Below, in pieces: positions 11,329 through 22,370 of a stretch of 64,000 bases of DNA; positions within the stretch are counted from its first letter, which is position 1, and every line of letters starts with the position of its first letter. Origin of the DNA: Armillaria gallica (Eukaryota; Basidiomycota; Agaricomycetes; Agaricales; Physalacriaceae); the NCBI GenBank assembly GCA_037576215.1, contig JBANDB010000003.1:5828001-5892000 (forward strand), written 5' to 3'. The notes under the pieces are model-generated. The model had not been told where the DNA came from. It did no database searches and saw only the letters and a program-made list of their open reading frames with translations. A program made the translations under genes and the position numbers.

Positions 11329-12880
11329 TACCAAGCATTACATGCAACCAGTGACCAGTTTTGTGCAATGTAAATATCAAGAGAACGGTATGATTTGTCT
11401 TTGCCGCATCCTCTTTATGCCTGTCTCAGCCCAACCTACCTCGCCGTACAAAGAACTAAGTTCAATTTTCTAGGCAACCCGACAAAATTGTCAAATCAAT
11501 AAATGATAAGCTATAGTGAGTGTAATCTTTAGCATGTAGCTTCAGATTTGAACACGACGGATCGCAAATTCAGTGAGCCATTCGTTAGCCACTCGACGCG
11601 TCCCCCCGGTCCCCGAGTCCGGGCGGTGCGCGCGCCGATAAGACGGGGCTCCTCATAGAGTAAACTCAAGAGCCCCCATGGATGGCCAGCAGCGGGGCTC
11701 TCAAATAGGTTTTATCGCCAATCGATGCTATGCAAATTGCTAGAAAGAGACATCCTAATGAGATCCTTGGCCTGCAGAATGAGAACTGTATCAGCGTCCC
11801 TGTGCTGAGGGATAAATACAACAAACCCCAATATTCTGTCGATCAGTTTTGACTTTGCTTACCATCCAAAGCAGCCGGCGCTGCCAGTACTGCAGCATTC
11901 CGAGAGTAGATATAGGCACCCTAGGACATTCGGTATCATCACCGGGGTGCAAGCTGTACAAACTGAAGTATTGCGACCGAAGTTACACTGCCCGATGCCA
12001 CTATCTGCCTAACTGAATAGGGAAAAACGCTCTCACAGCATTCCGATACCTTCTCTCCGAGATATTTCACAAGGTAGTACATACAATCGTTTCTTCTTTT
12101 ATTGAGAATTGGTTTTCACGGCTCTAACGCCACATTCTATTTATACCTATTTACTGCTTACCTTACACTTTGACGTTTCGTACCTATCTTGACTTGACTC
12201 CGAACCTCCACTGTCCCTATACTGTACGACAGAATATACCGTCCTTCGAGTCAACCGCGCTGCCCTCCCGAACCTCCCGAACCTAAATTCCAACATCTTT
12301 TACCTACGGCTGTACTTGAAATAGTAGCTCTGAGAGGTCACAAGGAATATTGAAAGAAGCAAGCCGACCGTAAACGTGCACGGAGGCTACGCCACGTCAG
12401 GCACAATAACAAATACGGCCGAGGAAGCAAAAGGACAAACAAGGAAGCACTGGCTGGGCGCTGCTTCCTCTTGTCTCCGCACCTCTGGCCATAAACCCCT
12501 TGTCGCGCGCACTCGTCTTTGCATGTGAAATCCCCAAAACTTGCTCGCGTCTATAAGCTCCAGCCATTGTCCGCTTGCATGTGAATTCTTCGAGAATGGC
12601 CAAGTCGCCAAAGTCACCGTCGTCCGGCATCCTGTATGCACGTCGTGGCAGCTCCTTCCTATTCGGGCACTGCCAACCTCATGGTGATCCCATCTGCGCC
12701 GCCCGTCCGGACCTCGAATGCACCCTCGAAGGAATGGATTTCTGGGATATAAACGGCTATTTATTTTCGCAACTCGACAAGTTTGTGAGCGACCGGTAAG
12801 TGGTGCTCCTCTGATTACGTAATCTAACCCTCCTAGCAGAACCTCACCCTCCAATCCCCTCTCTCAGGGTCGTAAAAAAA
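11329..12880. other. Unit region without a firm gene
   Basis: No protein family is recognised. Features: short GGGGCTC/GAGCCCC inverted blocks at about 11,645-11,700; a 41-nt GTAAGT...CTAG intron-like stretch at 12,798-12,838 whose flanks read LDKFVSDR then RTSPSNPL on the + strand; and a 155-codon frame on the - strand over 12,387-12,854. The + intron signals survive in copy B and in the inverted copy at 61.3 kb, while the - frame is broken in copy B, so a small + strand gene is slightly favoured. Confidence 0.35.
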
Positions 12881-12881
12881 A

Positions 12882-12915
12882 ATAGCCCATCCTGGGACTT
12901 GCCCAGGATGGCTAT
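12882..12915. repeat. Hairpin after A-run (copy A)
   Basis: ATAGCC(C)ATCCTGGG and CCCAGGATGGCTAT form a 14-bp stem with one bulge and a small loop, directly after a run of nine A. The same structure lies at 23,696-23,729 and, inverted, at 61,249-61,282. Confidence 0.65.
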
Positions 12916-13169
12916 TCACGATCCAAGGACCCCGCCATCAGTACCAGAATCCGCTCTTCGCAACCCACCACCCTCGCGTCTTCACCTCAAAATCGCCTAC
13001 CAGCCGTTTTCGGATCCACGGCACTTCAGCCTTCGAAACCTCGATTCTGGCTTTGTGTGGCTTTCTGCCCGGAATTTTGGTCTCATCGAAACGGCGCGTA
13101 GCTTCAGATACTACTTAAAAGTCAGTGGGATGTCTAATTTCAAATGAAAGCTTACAAATGACGCCCCAG

Positions 13170-14440
13170 TAAACCTCGCTCGCGGGATGAAAATACGTCG
13201 TCTCGAAACAAAAATACGCCAAGAACCATACACTAAGTAGTTCGAAAAATGTCAGTAATACTCCGAATAAGAATTACTTTTTGAACTCCTACCAGCATCG
13301 TCTTCGGTCCAAATTCCGTGCATCTTCTAATCTACAGTAAATCAGAAATTATTATAACGGCAACTTACTACACATACCTTGACGACAGCTCCGCAAGGCT
13401 TGAAGTTTGGAAATTTTGCCTTCAAATCTGAAATCATTGATATTTTAACACGGCGCTTACCTGGCCTTCGCTCGCCGGGCGTCGATAAGTCGTTTTGGGA
13501 CAAAAATCCACTACCCAGGCATCAGAAGACTTAGATGATCGCGCCGCCAGGTCCAGCTCGCCGGACAGCGATACGTTGCCTTGGGCAAAAATTTCGCAAT
13601 CCTTCGAAAAAATGTCAGTAATATTCAGAATAACAATTACTTTTTGGACTCCTACCACCGTCATCTTCGGTCCAAGGTCCGTACATCTTCCAATACAGCA
13701 AATCAGAAATCACTCCAACGACAACTTATTACACTCACCTTGACGACAGCTCCGCAAGGCTTGAGGTTCAGAATTTTTGGCATCAAATCTAAGAGGTGAA
13801 ATCATCAGGTCTTTATACAAAGATATCCTAACACGGCGCTTACCAGGACTTCGCTCGCCGGACGTCGATACGTCGTTTTGGGACAAAAATCTACAACCAC
13901 ATTGACCCAGACATCGAGAAGACTTGAGATGATCGTGGCACCGGGTCCAGCTCGTCGGACGGCGATACGTTGCCTTGGGCCAAAAATCCACAACCCTTCG
14001 GAAAATGTCAGTGATACTCAGAGTAATAACTGCTTTTTGAATACCTACCGGCATCCTCATCCGTGCAACGTCCATACATTATGGTCTACAGCAAATCATA
14101 AATCAACCCAACGGCTCTGCAACCAAAAATTTGAACCTGGTAAATAAAACTATCAGATCATCGTGCATACATATCCTAACATGGCACTTACCGCGGTGCA
14201 GCTCGCCGGATGTCGATACGTCGTCTTGCAGCAAAAACATATAGCCACAGTCACCCAGAGGTAGACTGGAGGTGATCGTGAGGCGTATCCCAGCTCGCGG
14301 GAAGACGATACGTTGCCTTGGGGCAAAAATCCGTAACCACGGTGACCTGAACTTCGTTCAAGCAAAGTCCAGTCTTACAGTGCGTATTACCTGCTCGCCG
14401 GATGACGATACGTCGTCTTGGGACTTGCTCATGGTGGTGA
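13170..14440 (-). repeat. Exon-like tandem repeat array (copy A)
   Basis: A motif of about 35 bp, CTCGCCGGACGTCGATACGT followed by CGTTTTGGGAC, recurs at about 13,179, 13,471, 13,557, 13,854, 13,951, 14,212, 14,294 and 14,394. Two variants alternate: GATACGTCG-TYTTGGGAC and GATACGTTG-CCTTGGGC. On the - strand most copies sit between sequences that look like acceptor and donor sites (for example GGCCAG then GTAAGC at 13,460) and read (Q/N)-x-VS-x-SGE. Other repeated blocks (MYGPWTEDD-like and a block ending GAGCTGTCAAG before GTGAGT) make a higher-order unit of about 420-560 bp. Frames are not consistently preserved, so coding is uncertain. Confidence 0.5.
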
Positions 14441-15905
14441 CTAACAGCAGATATCAATCTGTGAGTCCCAACTTCAGAGATGAGAGACGAAAACTTACAG
14501 TACCCCTCCCAAGTGCCGGGAAGATGCAGCCTTGAAGGTGGTAGCAATCATGACTGGTGTTTTCGTTAGCTAGTTTCTGCAACCTGCGTGAATGAACACT
14601 CACCTTTGCGCTCCCTTTCACGAGATCCACGCGGCTTCTCCAATTGTTGGCTGAGACAGCGCCGCAGACATATGGAGGTATCATTTTCCTCGCCGTCGGT
14701 CACGAAAATTTGGGACTTGAGGAATGGTCAAAGACGCGTCTAGAAAAAGAGATTCAGCCGAGATATATCGAACTAAAAACACGTACTAAAGTCTGACAAA
14801 GTCAATAAGCGTCTGAAATTGAGATAATGAGCATGGCAGTAAATTAAAGGAAGGAGGAAGCACGTACAATAGTGGTGGTAGGAAGAAAAGAACTTCACGC
14901 GCATCGATCAAAGTTGCTGATCCCCGATATGGACATCAATGCCCATGGTGACTTCAACATACCAATGTGACAAGCGTCAAAGGCCAGTGTACTGGGAAGT
15001 AAGCGTGTGAGTATTGCTGGGAGGAGGCGACATTAAAAGAGGGAGGGAGAAGAAGACAGGATTTGGGGGGATGATGGAGGTAAGAATATAAGAAGGAAAA
15101 TATATTGACGGAATATCAACAGAAATTCATTACGTTTTAGAAACAAGGCTAAACAATATCACGGATAAGAAAACACGACGACGGGATTTGTAGGTGGCGG
15201 CACACCTGTCAAGAGCGCAACTTCAAGTTATCGCCGATACCCAAACATTTGCATCTTCGAGAATTTTCAGTTTCTCAAACTTCTTTTATTCATTACACTC
15301 AAATCGGTACGTGCTTCATTCCGTCAGAATTGTACAGTCACTCAGAGATTATGGATTCAAATTTCTAGGAAATTCGATTGAAATGAAGGATGACTCCGAC
15401 TTTTGATCAAACGTCAAGTCAAGGTAACTAGGTGAAGAGTCGCAAACGCATGTCAAGACATGCAAACAAGTCAACGAACCTTGTGTCTTCCTTCCTGCTA
15501 ACGGTCACTGTCCCCCAACGCGTCGTTCACCCCCGTTTTCAAGACATCTCAGACGAGTATTGCACCCTAGTATCATTTTTTGCTTGCGGAAATTCGGCCA
15601 GGAAGAGAACTCAAGAATACTTTGCCGAAAGAATATGAGTGGATCGAGCCTTGTTGAGTAAAGTAAGCACTCACGGAGAATTAGAAGGAGAAGCCCCCAA
15701 GAACACGGTAAGCTCGCTCATTCTACTTGCAAGTATCCCGGGGATTGACCTAGGATAGTCCTCCTACTCGCAGTCCAATCTCTGGTGGTCTACCTCGTAT
15801 TCTCAGCAATACACAAAGTCCATACCGAGTTCATTTCAAAGGTCAGCGAACTTCTAAAGCATCCAGTGAGCAATAAATTTTATTTTTCAAAGACAACGCA
15901 CTCAC
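14441..15905. other. Unit region, no firm gene
   Basis: Nothing recognised. The - strand contains an ATG-led frame near 14,684 (MIPPYVCGAVSANNWRSR) followed by GTGAGT, conserved in copy B at 25,485, which could be the first exon of the array above. 15,000-15,110 is purine-rich (GGAGGGAGAAGAAG). Confidence 0.35.
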
Positions 15906-16312
15906 CTGTCAAAACGGATGATCCCGGACATCGAGCGCAGTCGTCGCTTTGGTAAGAAGCAATGGCTTGGCGCGAATACGGCGGACCCGATGGGATTTCG
16001 ACAGCCGGCGGATCATGCGGACATAGGTGCGCGTCGAGCTCCCTAGATCTTGGAATTCGAAATCGAGTTGACGTCGGCACCAGGGAGATCTTCATCGCTT
16101 CGATGTGCAAATCCATCACAGCATCGGTATGTTCGGAGCCACTCTAAATGAACGGTAAGTCAGATAATTGATCTCAAGTTGACGTGGTTACTGACCTGAG
16201 CTTCTCCGCAGTCTGCATGGTATCCTGATCGACGCAGCGCCACCCCCGCTAGCAATGACATATGGGTCGGTGAGTCTTCGCGGCCGTCTCGCTCCCTCGC
16301 TTTGTAGCCTCT
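15906..16312 (-). CDS. Two exons of an unidentified intron-rich gene (copy A)
   Basis: Exon 16312-16196 (117 nt) is preceded by TTTTAG and followed by GTCAGT. Exon 16143-15906 (238 nt) is preceded by CATTTAG and followed by GTGAGT. Both are fully open in one continuous phase: RGYKARERDGREDSP, then SGSEHTDAVMDLHIEAMK, then PSGPPYSRQAIASYQ, ending SSVLTG. An upstream exon ending SPHVQA before GTAAGC fits the same phase. Exon lengths are identical in copy B, but copy B has TAG as the last codon of the first exon. No family recognised. The limits of the whole gene are unknown; the stop probably lies near 15,850-15,880. Confidence 0.45.
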
Positions 16313-18442
16313 CTAAAATAACGGTAAGTTTCTATTCCAAATTGAACGTCAAGTCGCTTACCGCTTGTACATGGGGAGAATCAAGATGATAGTGCCGGCA
16401 GAGAATAACCTAGAATTAAGAGCCACCTACCCCGCCGTAAGTCTGGATTCCGACAGTCTCCATTCTATCTGATCAAATTATAGGGTCCCGGATACCGTGG
16501 AGGAGATTGGTAGGTGTTCAGGTGTTCTGCTGCTGCCCTTGATTGAAGCGCACCAGAGAAAAGGTATACTCTTGATACATTTGGGGTGCCGCTAGTAACT
16601 AGGATTGCAGATACCCGGCCGAATTGAAATCAGCAATGAAAATCAAAACGGCGCAGGGACGGAGGGTCGTTGTAATGGGCTAGCAGAGATTCCGTCTCTA
16701 AGGGGAACATCTGCGGCAACGGTGAGTCGAGTTTTAAAAAGCCGGCGCTGGCAGTTGTTGAACTTGGCAATTTTCAGGAACTGCAAGTCAAAATCCGGGC
16801 ATGTGCGAGAGAAGCTGGGGATAATGGAGGCGGGATTGAGGTTAGATACCGGAAATTGACATAGAACTCAAATTTGGGAACGTAGTAATAGATTTGCGAG
16901 CACTAAATTACCTGTAACACACCGTAGTTCAAAGAATACAATATCATTTCCTGCAATAATCCGGTAAGAACACGAAAAGCAAACACGATAAACGTCGCCA
17001 TAAAGGAAACAGCACTTACTTCCAAGTTCGTAGAGATATTAAAGTCGAAATTGCGTTCGGTTGTGTACCCGTCTCACCTGAATCTAATCATCCCCATCCT
17101 AAACATTACATCTAAGGACTCGTCACATTACCTGTACTTCGGCAGGTCAAAGAAACTTACCCTTAAACCTCAGATTTAATATGTCCTCCAACAAGTGACC
17201 ACTGACACGCAAAGGCCGAAGTTATAGATGGGCAGATACCGGCATTGTAAGTGAACAGGCATGGCATTCTTCTTCACGTACAAAGCCTCGGCAGATCGAG
17301 GACGCGGGGACATTCATCCTCGGTAGCTCATTGTCGTCGTCTTCTAATACTGACATGAAACGGCAACAGGTCAGAAAGTTCAAAGAAGACAGAAATACAA
17401 ATCATCGCTTACTAGACATGCGAAGTCCATTTGACATGCTCCATCAAAATTATCTTGCTGCCAAATTCTTGAACATTGGACATCGTCCTCGAGGTATAGA
17501 GGGTAAAGACTAAATCACCAAAAGGATAGAAGGCACGGGATGCATGGGTAGACGATGGGTGTACGATCGAAAGAAGTCAGTCTTATGAGCACGTGGTCAA
17601 CGCGTCGAGAAATGATCAAGTCGCTGGCGCTTACTCCTTCACCAGAATGTCCTACTCTGCAGGTTTCTCAATTCCTTTCATCCTCGCTTAATTCTTCCTT
17701 CTTTCAAACGAACAGGATTTTGTTGACACATTTCAAATCTATTTAATTCCATTCAACGCCGCTCAAGCCACTTGAACACCGCGTATTGGATTCCGGCACT
17801 TTGAACAGGTATTTGGTTTTATCATGGAACACGCATTCTCGTCTCCAGGTGTGGTTTCTAGGTTCTTCTGTCATTCGAGGCCTCAATGTTTTATGACAGT
17901 TAACCGTATCCAACCCTGTCAGTAACCCAAAGTCCGCCGACCATGTTCGCCTCGCCTATTCACTTTTCGTCGCTGCACAAAGACCTCGATGACATCACCC
18001 TGGCCCTGATTTTCATCCGTTTCCAGTGACTGCGGTTCATTTTGTGACGTCGTTGAATTTATGGTAAGTAAATTTGACTGTTTTTCAGACTTGAGCTGCG
18101 TCGATTTTGATGATTACTCTCAGTTTAGGTTTAATAATGTATTTCTTCAAAGTTTGAATGCTCCCCGACCCTTCCGAATGGCTGCCCAGACTGAACATTA
18201 TTCACAGCAACCTTCGGCAGTTCATTGGCAAGCGATCCAGGCGATGTGATGTCTCGGGGATGTTACCATCAACACGTCATGTCATTCTGTTTACTTTGTC
18301 CTGAATTTCAGAAGATGTATACCCTCGGTACCCGAGTACGTTGAATAACTTGTCTATTCAGTGGCATTCAAATTTCGGGCGCGTTTGAATGCGGGGGCCT
18401 TGACGCCACGCAGGACGAATAATTGAACTATAATCCTCTTAC
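16313..18442. other. Unit region, probable introns and short exons
   Basis: Many GT...AG pairs but no frame longer than about 85 codons and no recognisable protein. It may join the exons at 15.9-16.3 and 18.4-18.6 kb in one - strand gene; not proved. Confidence 0.3.
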
Positions 18443-18592
18443 CTCCGCGTTTCAGGCATTCCCGGAAGTCGAACATTCGTCGATGGGTCCTAATTACAAG
18501 GTTACGATATCTCGGCTGTTCTTCATGTTCTTCTCCCTTTCGCGGTGTATGGAAAGTGCTGTGTAAATGACAAATTGTCAGTGTATCATCAT
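18443..18592 (-). CDS. Internal exon of an unidentified gene (copy A)
   Basis: A 150-nt exon between ACGCAG and GTAAGA, open throughout: DDDTLTICHLHSTFHTPRKG ... RRMFDFRECLKRGG. In copy B (29,261-29,410) the length, splice sites and frame are kept while about a dozen bases differ, which favours coding. An upstream ATG-led frame at 18,829 (MLPSRLDKDFGGNTSI) may be the first exon. The product is hydrophilic and histidine/arginine-rich; family not recognised. Confidence 0.45.
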
Positions 18593-19071
18593 CTGCGTTC
18601 GAATTGAGACTGAGTCCCGTCTTTTCTCGCAGTATTTTCAGTGTCGATCACTTACTACCACGATGATATCGGCGACCCTGAGAATGGCTTGGCTTGTAGC
18701 CGTAAGTGTCTTTATTCTTCCACGCACCATTCTCACTTGAGACGTTGAAAATTGATTAGATATCACCAAACTAGACCTCATGATACTTGTATTTCCTCCA
18801 AAATCCTTATCAAGGCGAGAAGGAAGCATTGTATGAAACAGATTGAAGGCGGCATCGAGCTGGCGACATGATTTGAAAAAGTCCGATCAGCGCAAAAGCA
18901 CCCGAGTATTCGCTTTCCCAGTACAAGTTCCGCATCTTGACTGACGTGATTGCCCAGGGAGCGACACCCTCAAATAAGATTATCATCAACGCGGAATATC
19001 AGTTTGAAAACATGCCAACAAGTTGAAGTCGCCGTCTCACCGCATCGAAACCGACCTGTCAATCACAACCG

Positions 19072-20210
19072 ATGTCGGATGATTCTGAACGTTCCGTAAG
19101 TATTATTTTCTTCTCTTATTCTCGAACCACTATACCAGGGATGGATTTGGCTATAAAAGCTGGCTTGATTTTTGGATTGAACTCCAGCATCCGGCTTCCC
19201 TCGTTTCCCCCACTCCTCCGTTTTCTCTCTCGTCCTCCGTTCTCTACCTCTCGTCCTTACTCTCGATGTTGCCCGAATTCCTCAGATGCAGCCAAGGCCG
19301 GGAATTGCCAGAACGAGCGGGCCGAAGTGCTCGTTGATTTTTTGTTGTGACGAACGTCACGTCTGGAGCGTGAATTCGATCCACCATCAAGCTATGGCAA
19401 GTCTTTTGATACTTGCACCTTTTTCTGTGTGCTTACCTTGTGTTCCGAACAGCTTTTGACTCACGTCTACCTCGACGACTTGAGAGGCATGGAAGGTATG
19501 TAGTCAGGATATTAGCGTACACTCACAACAATGACCAGGTTACAGATTAGCTGACTCGACTTCCACGCACGAAATATACGGCGACGACCACAGCACGGAT
19601 ATGGTGGCTCGAACGAGTGGGTGATGACAAGATCAAGGTAAGGGCATGTCATTCTCTTATGGATTCTCGGTAACGTTGGATTCTCAGCGTCTACTCTGCC
19701 CGTAACGTGCAGTGAGTGAGATGTGCTCGACTCGGAAGCGGCGGGGTAAGCACCTTTTTTCTAATTTCTTATGCTTGCTGATCATCATTCAAGAACCACG
19801 CACAAATACAACTACGGATGAATCAAGGATTACCAGTGTTGAGGACATTGACGACTACTATGATTGGTGAGCAGTTTCTGTTTTCTGTTCGCGTTGCAGC
19901 TGTTAACAATTTTTATACGTCAAGGTGAAGGTGGATTGCAGCACGATATCCGGGCTCGACTGACCGGATTAGCAAGGAGATGACTGAACTCGAGGTAAGG
20001 TCCTGTTGTCTCTTCATGATTTTGGGTGCCAACTTTTGGTTTTGAAGGCGGCAAAGGGCTGAAAAGATTCACGGCGTCCGGATAGAGGATTTGAGATTGA
20101 ATTGAAGGTGCGTGTTCAATGAGTACTATGCATTCCGTTGTAATCTAACGAGATGACAGCGCGGATCCGCACCCACGGCGAGTTTGACAGCAAGAGTGCA
20201 GAAAAGACTC
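19072..20210 (+). CDS. Chain of short exons of an unidentified gene (copy A)
   Basis: A series of consensus introns (45-60 nt) is visible, with donors GTATGT 19,496, GTAAGG 19,638, GTAAGC and GTGAGC. Exon 19,453-19,495 reads LLTHVYLDDLRGMEG and joins exon 19,539-19,637 (YRLADSTSTHEIYGDDHSTD). Compared with copy B, indels in these two exons are 9, 12 and 6 nt, all in frame. The second exon of copy A then runs into TGA because of a 17-nt difference, so copy A may be broken. A TATA-like GGCTATAAAAG at about 19,150 and a CT-rich stretch lie just upstream. No family recognised. Confidence 0.4.
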
Positions 20211-20928
20211 CGCAAACTTCCCACCCCGCCCACATCCACGCAGCGAGCCAATCCTTCCGCGTCAGTTGCCCGCAATCCCTGTAGGCCATGCCCTGCCTCC
20301 GTTCTATGCTGCCCTGTCCTGCCCTGCTGTGATCACAATCCCTGTCGCACGGCACTGAGACGACATTGCCGTCTGAATCGTGGTCGAGTCGGCGGGGAGG
20401 AAGGGAGTGACGGAGACACTGCCCCCAGCGAGTGGAGAATAGGACGGTCGGTCGGGATGGGGTCGGGGATGAGGCGATGCTTGACGGAGACGCTCACCCC
20501 GGCGAGTGGAGAGGGAGGGTGGTCGTGTTCTAATATTAGCATGGAAGCATGGTGGGAGGGCTTGTTCTGATTTTACCGAGAGGGTAGGCGCGGGGTGGAC
20601 AGACGCGCAGAGTAGGACCGGATGCACAGACCGGGATCGAGCCGAGGAAGGGAATATGTTTAGGTGTCTCTGTAGGATAACCGACCTCGGGAATCCTCAG
20701 ATGAGCTTCACCAGTTCGCTATAAGTAGGCATCACCACTCGATCAACGCCCCGCACCTGTAATTGGCTCCACAGCTTGGGAAAATCACGGTCGTATTTCG
20801 GTGCCTCCGCAGAAAGTGATATAGTGATATCAATATTACGGGACCCGGTTACTGCCTTGCTCACCTCAACGACCATGACGGGTCATCGTTAACCTCATCA
20901 TCTGCCTGTAATATTGCTCTCGAGTCTC
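20211..20928. other. GC-rich unit end and A/B junction
   Basis: 20,390-20,620 is GC-rich with repeated GCGAGTGGAGA blocks. 20,654-20,703 is a degenerate copy of SDR intron 4/exon 5 (TAGGATAACCGACCTCGGGA), and from 20,704 the S4 promoter begins (CTTCACCAGTTCGCTAT). The junction therefore joins an internal SDR piece to an SDR promoter. Confidence 0.6.
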
Positions 20929-22370
20929 ATGGGTGCAGCTCCTTCAACAACGTTCAACCCAGTACAGGATCTGCCCAGTCTTTCTGGAAAGGTTGCGGTT
21001 GTGACTGGTTCTAGGTAGACTATACTTCCTACGATCTCAACAACCAGTTGATCTCACGACTCGTAGCAGCGGAATTGGATTTGCTTGTTTACAGCACTTG
21101 TCGAGGATGGGAGCAAAGGTATTTTGACAGCTGCAGATTTCTCTGGGGCACTCGCATGATGGCTTGGGTTTTTGTCACGTCCGTTTAAGGTATACATGGC
21201 GGTTCCAGATGAAGACATGACAAGGGAAGCTCTAGAACGAGTAGAAAAGGAAGGGCGCGAGCCTGGTCTAGGGGAAATCATCTGGCATGAACTGGACCTC
21301 AAAGATCCTCGCAATGCGAAGAAGTCAGCGGAGCGTTTCATTTCTCGGGAGAGAAGGCTCGATATTCTAAGTTTGTGTATACGCGCTTCTCATCAATCCA
21401 TACGCTCACAGTTCGATCTTATAGTTAACAATGCAGCTCAGTTAGTCCATAATCACGGGTGCTCCTCATAGCGAATATGTTTACGTGTCGAGTGTGTAGG
21501 ATAACCGACCTTGGAAACCCTCAAATGAACGTTGATGGAATTCAGAATAATATGGCGATCAAGTCCGTGCCTAGTGATACATGTCGCCTAGCGATATCGG
21601 TTTTCTGATGGTTCTGTCGACTAGCTATCTGGGCCCTTTCGTGTTCACAAGGACGCTCCTCCCGCTCCTTGAATCAACAGCATCTCTCGAAGGGGCTGAC
21701 GTACGGATAGTCAACGTGAGCCTATCAAAATCAGACCAACCTTCCGCTCACACGAATGTTTCGCAGGTCGGATCGGACGGTCACAAAGATGTTCGATACT
21801 TGGACTACAGTTCAAAAAAGGGGTGGAACCATAAATTCAGATGGTCTCTACTTCCGACCATGTCACGCTACAGTACGTGAATTTCGGTATATTTTTCTAC
21901 CACGGTGTTCAAGGTTGACTTGTCATTTGTTGGCAGAATATTCGAAACTCGCCGTCCATCTATGGACGAACGATTTGACCCGTCATCTTTCTACCGAGAA
22001 ATCCAAAGTAATGGTGCTGATTGTCCATCCCGGTGCTATCCTGAGCGTGCGTCTGTTTTCAACTAGACTGAGCGTCGGGGCTTTTAACTTTGAGCGCCTT
22101 TAGGACGGCGCTATTCGTTCATTAAAGACTTTGCCGTATCCGCCTTTCTGGATATGGCTGCTAGGTCTGAAGATGCATCCCCAGACTCGGGGAGCTTACA
22201 CGTCTGTCTTTGCAGCGTGTGCACCACGAGACAACCCTGAAATATCGCATGGGGCTTATATATTTCCTCCAAATGTCGCAGTAGTGCAAGCGCCTGCAGC
22301 TTTAGATGAAAACAAGCAGCGACAACTAAAAGACTATACAGAAGAATTATTACGAAATATCGGTGTGTAA
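20929..22370 (+). CDS. S4: SDR-family NAD(P)-dependent oxidoreductase (intact)
   Basis: Nine exons with the same lengths as S3: 20929-21014, 21067-21118, 21190-21370, 21425-21440, 21500-21562, 21625-21715, 21767-21872, 21937-22046, 22104-22370; 323 codons plus stop. TGSSSGIG, INNAA, INYLGPF, RYKYSKLA and HPGAILSDG are all kept. Intron 5 has a GTCCGT donor where S3 and S5 have GTTCGT, and intron 6 differs from theirs over about 20 nt (GTGAGCCTATCAAAATC), so this copy has its own history. A few conservative changes occur (for example SSKKGWNHKF for SSRKGWNHKF). Predicted soluble oxidoreductase, substrate unknown. It has no divergent DUF6534 partner. Confidence 0.92.

Larger units (their letters stand above)
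9400..20653. repeat. Segmental duplication unit, copy A
   Basis: Landmarks recur about 10.8-11.3 kb downstream in copy B: SDR exon 3 at 9,850 and 21,190, the hairpin at 12,882 and 23,696, the exon array near 13.2 and 24.0 kb, and exon pairs at 15,906 and 26,723. The region after 12.3 kb looks about 95% identical by eye. The left limit is approximate because SDR promoters are similar in all copies. Confidence 0.85.

Noticed and set aside
12387..12854. 155-codon frame on the - strand
   Set aside because: The frame is lost in copy B after about 68 residues and altered in the inverted copy, while a + strand intron with perfect borders is kept in all three.
13170..14440. CRISPR-like array
   Set aside because: Repeats are irregularly spaced, diverged and flanked by splice-like signals in a eukaryotic sequence.
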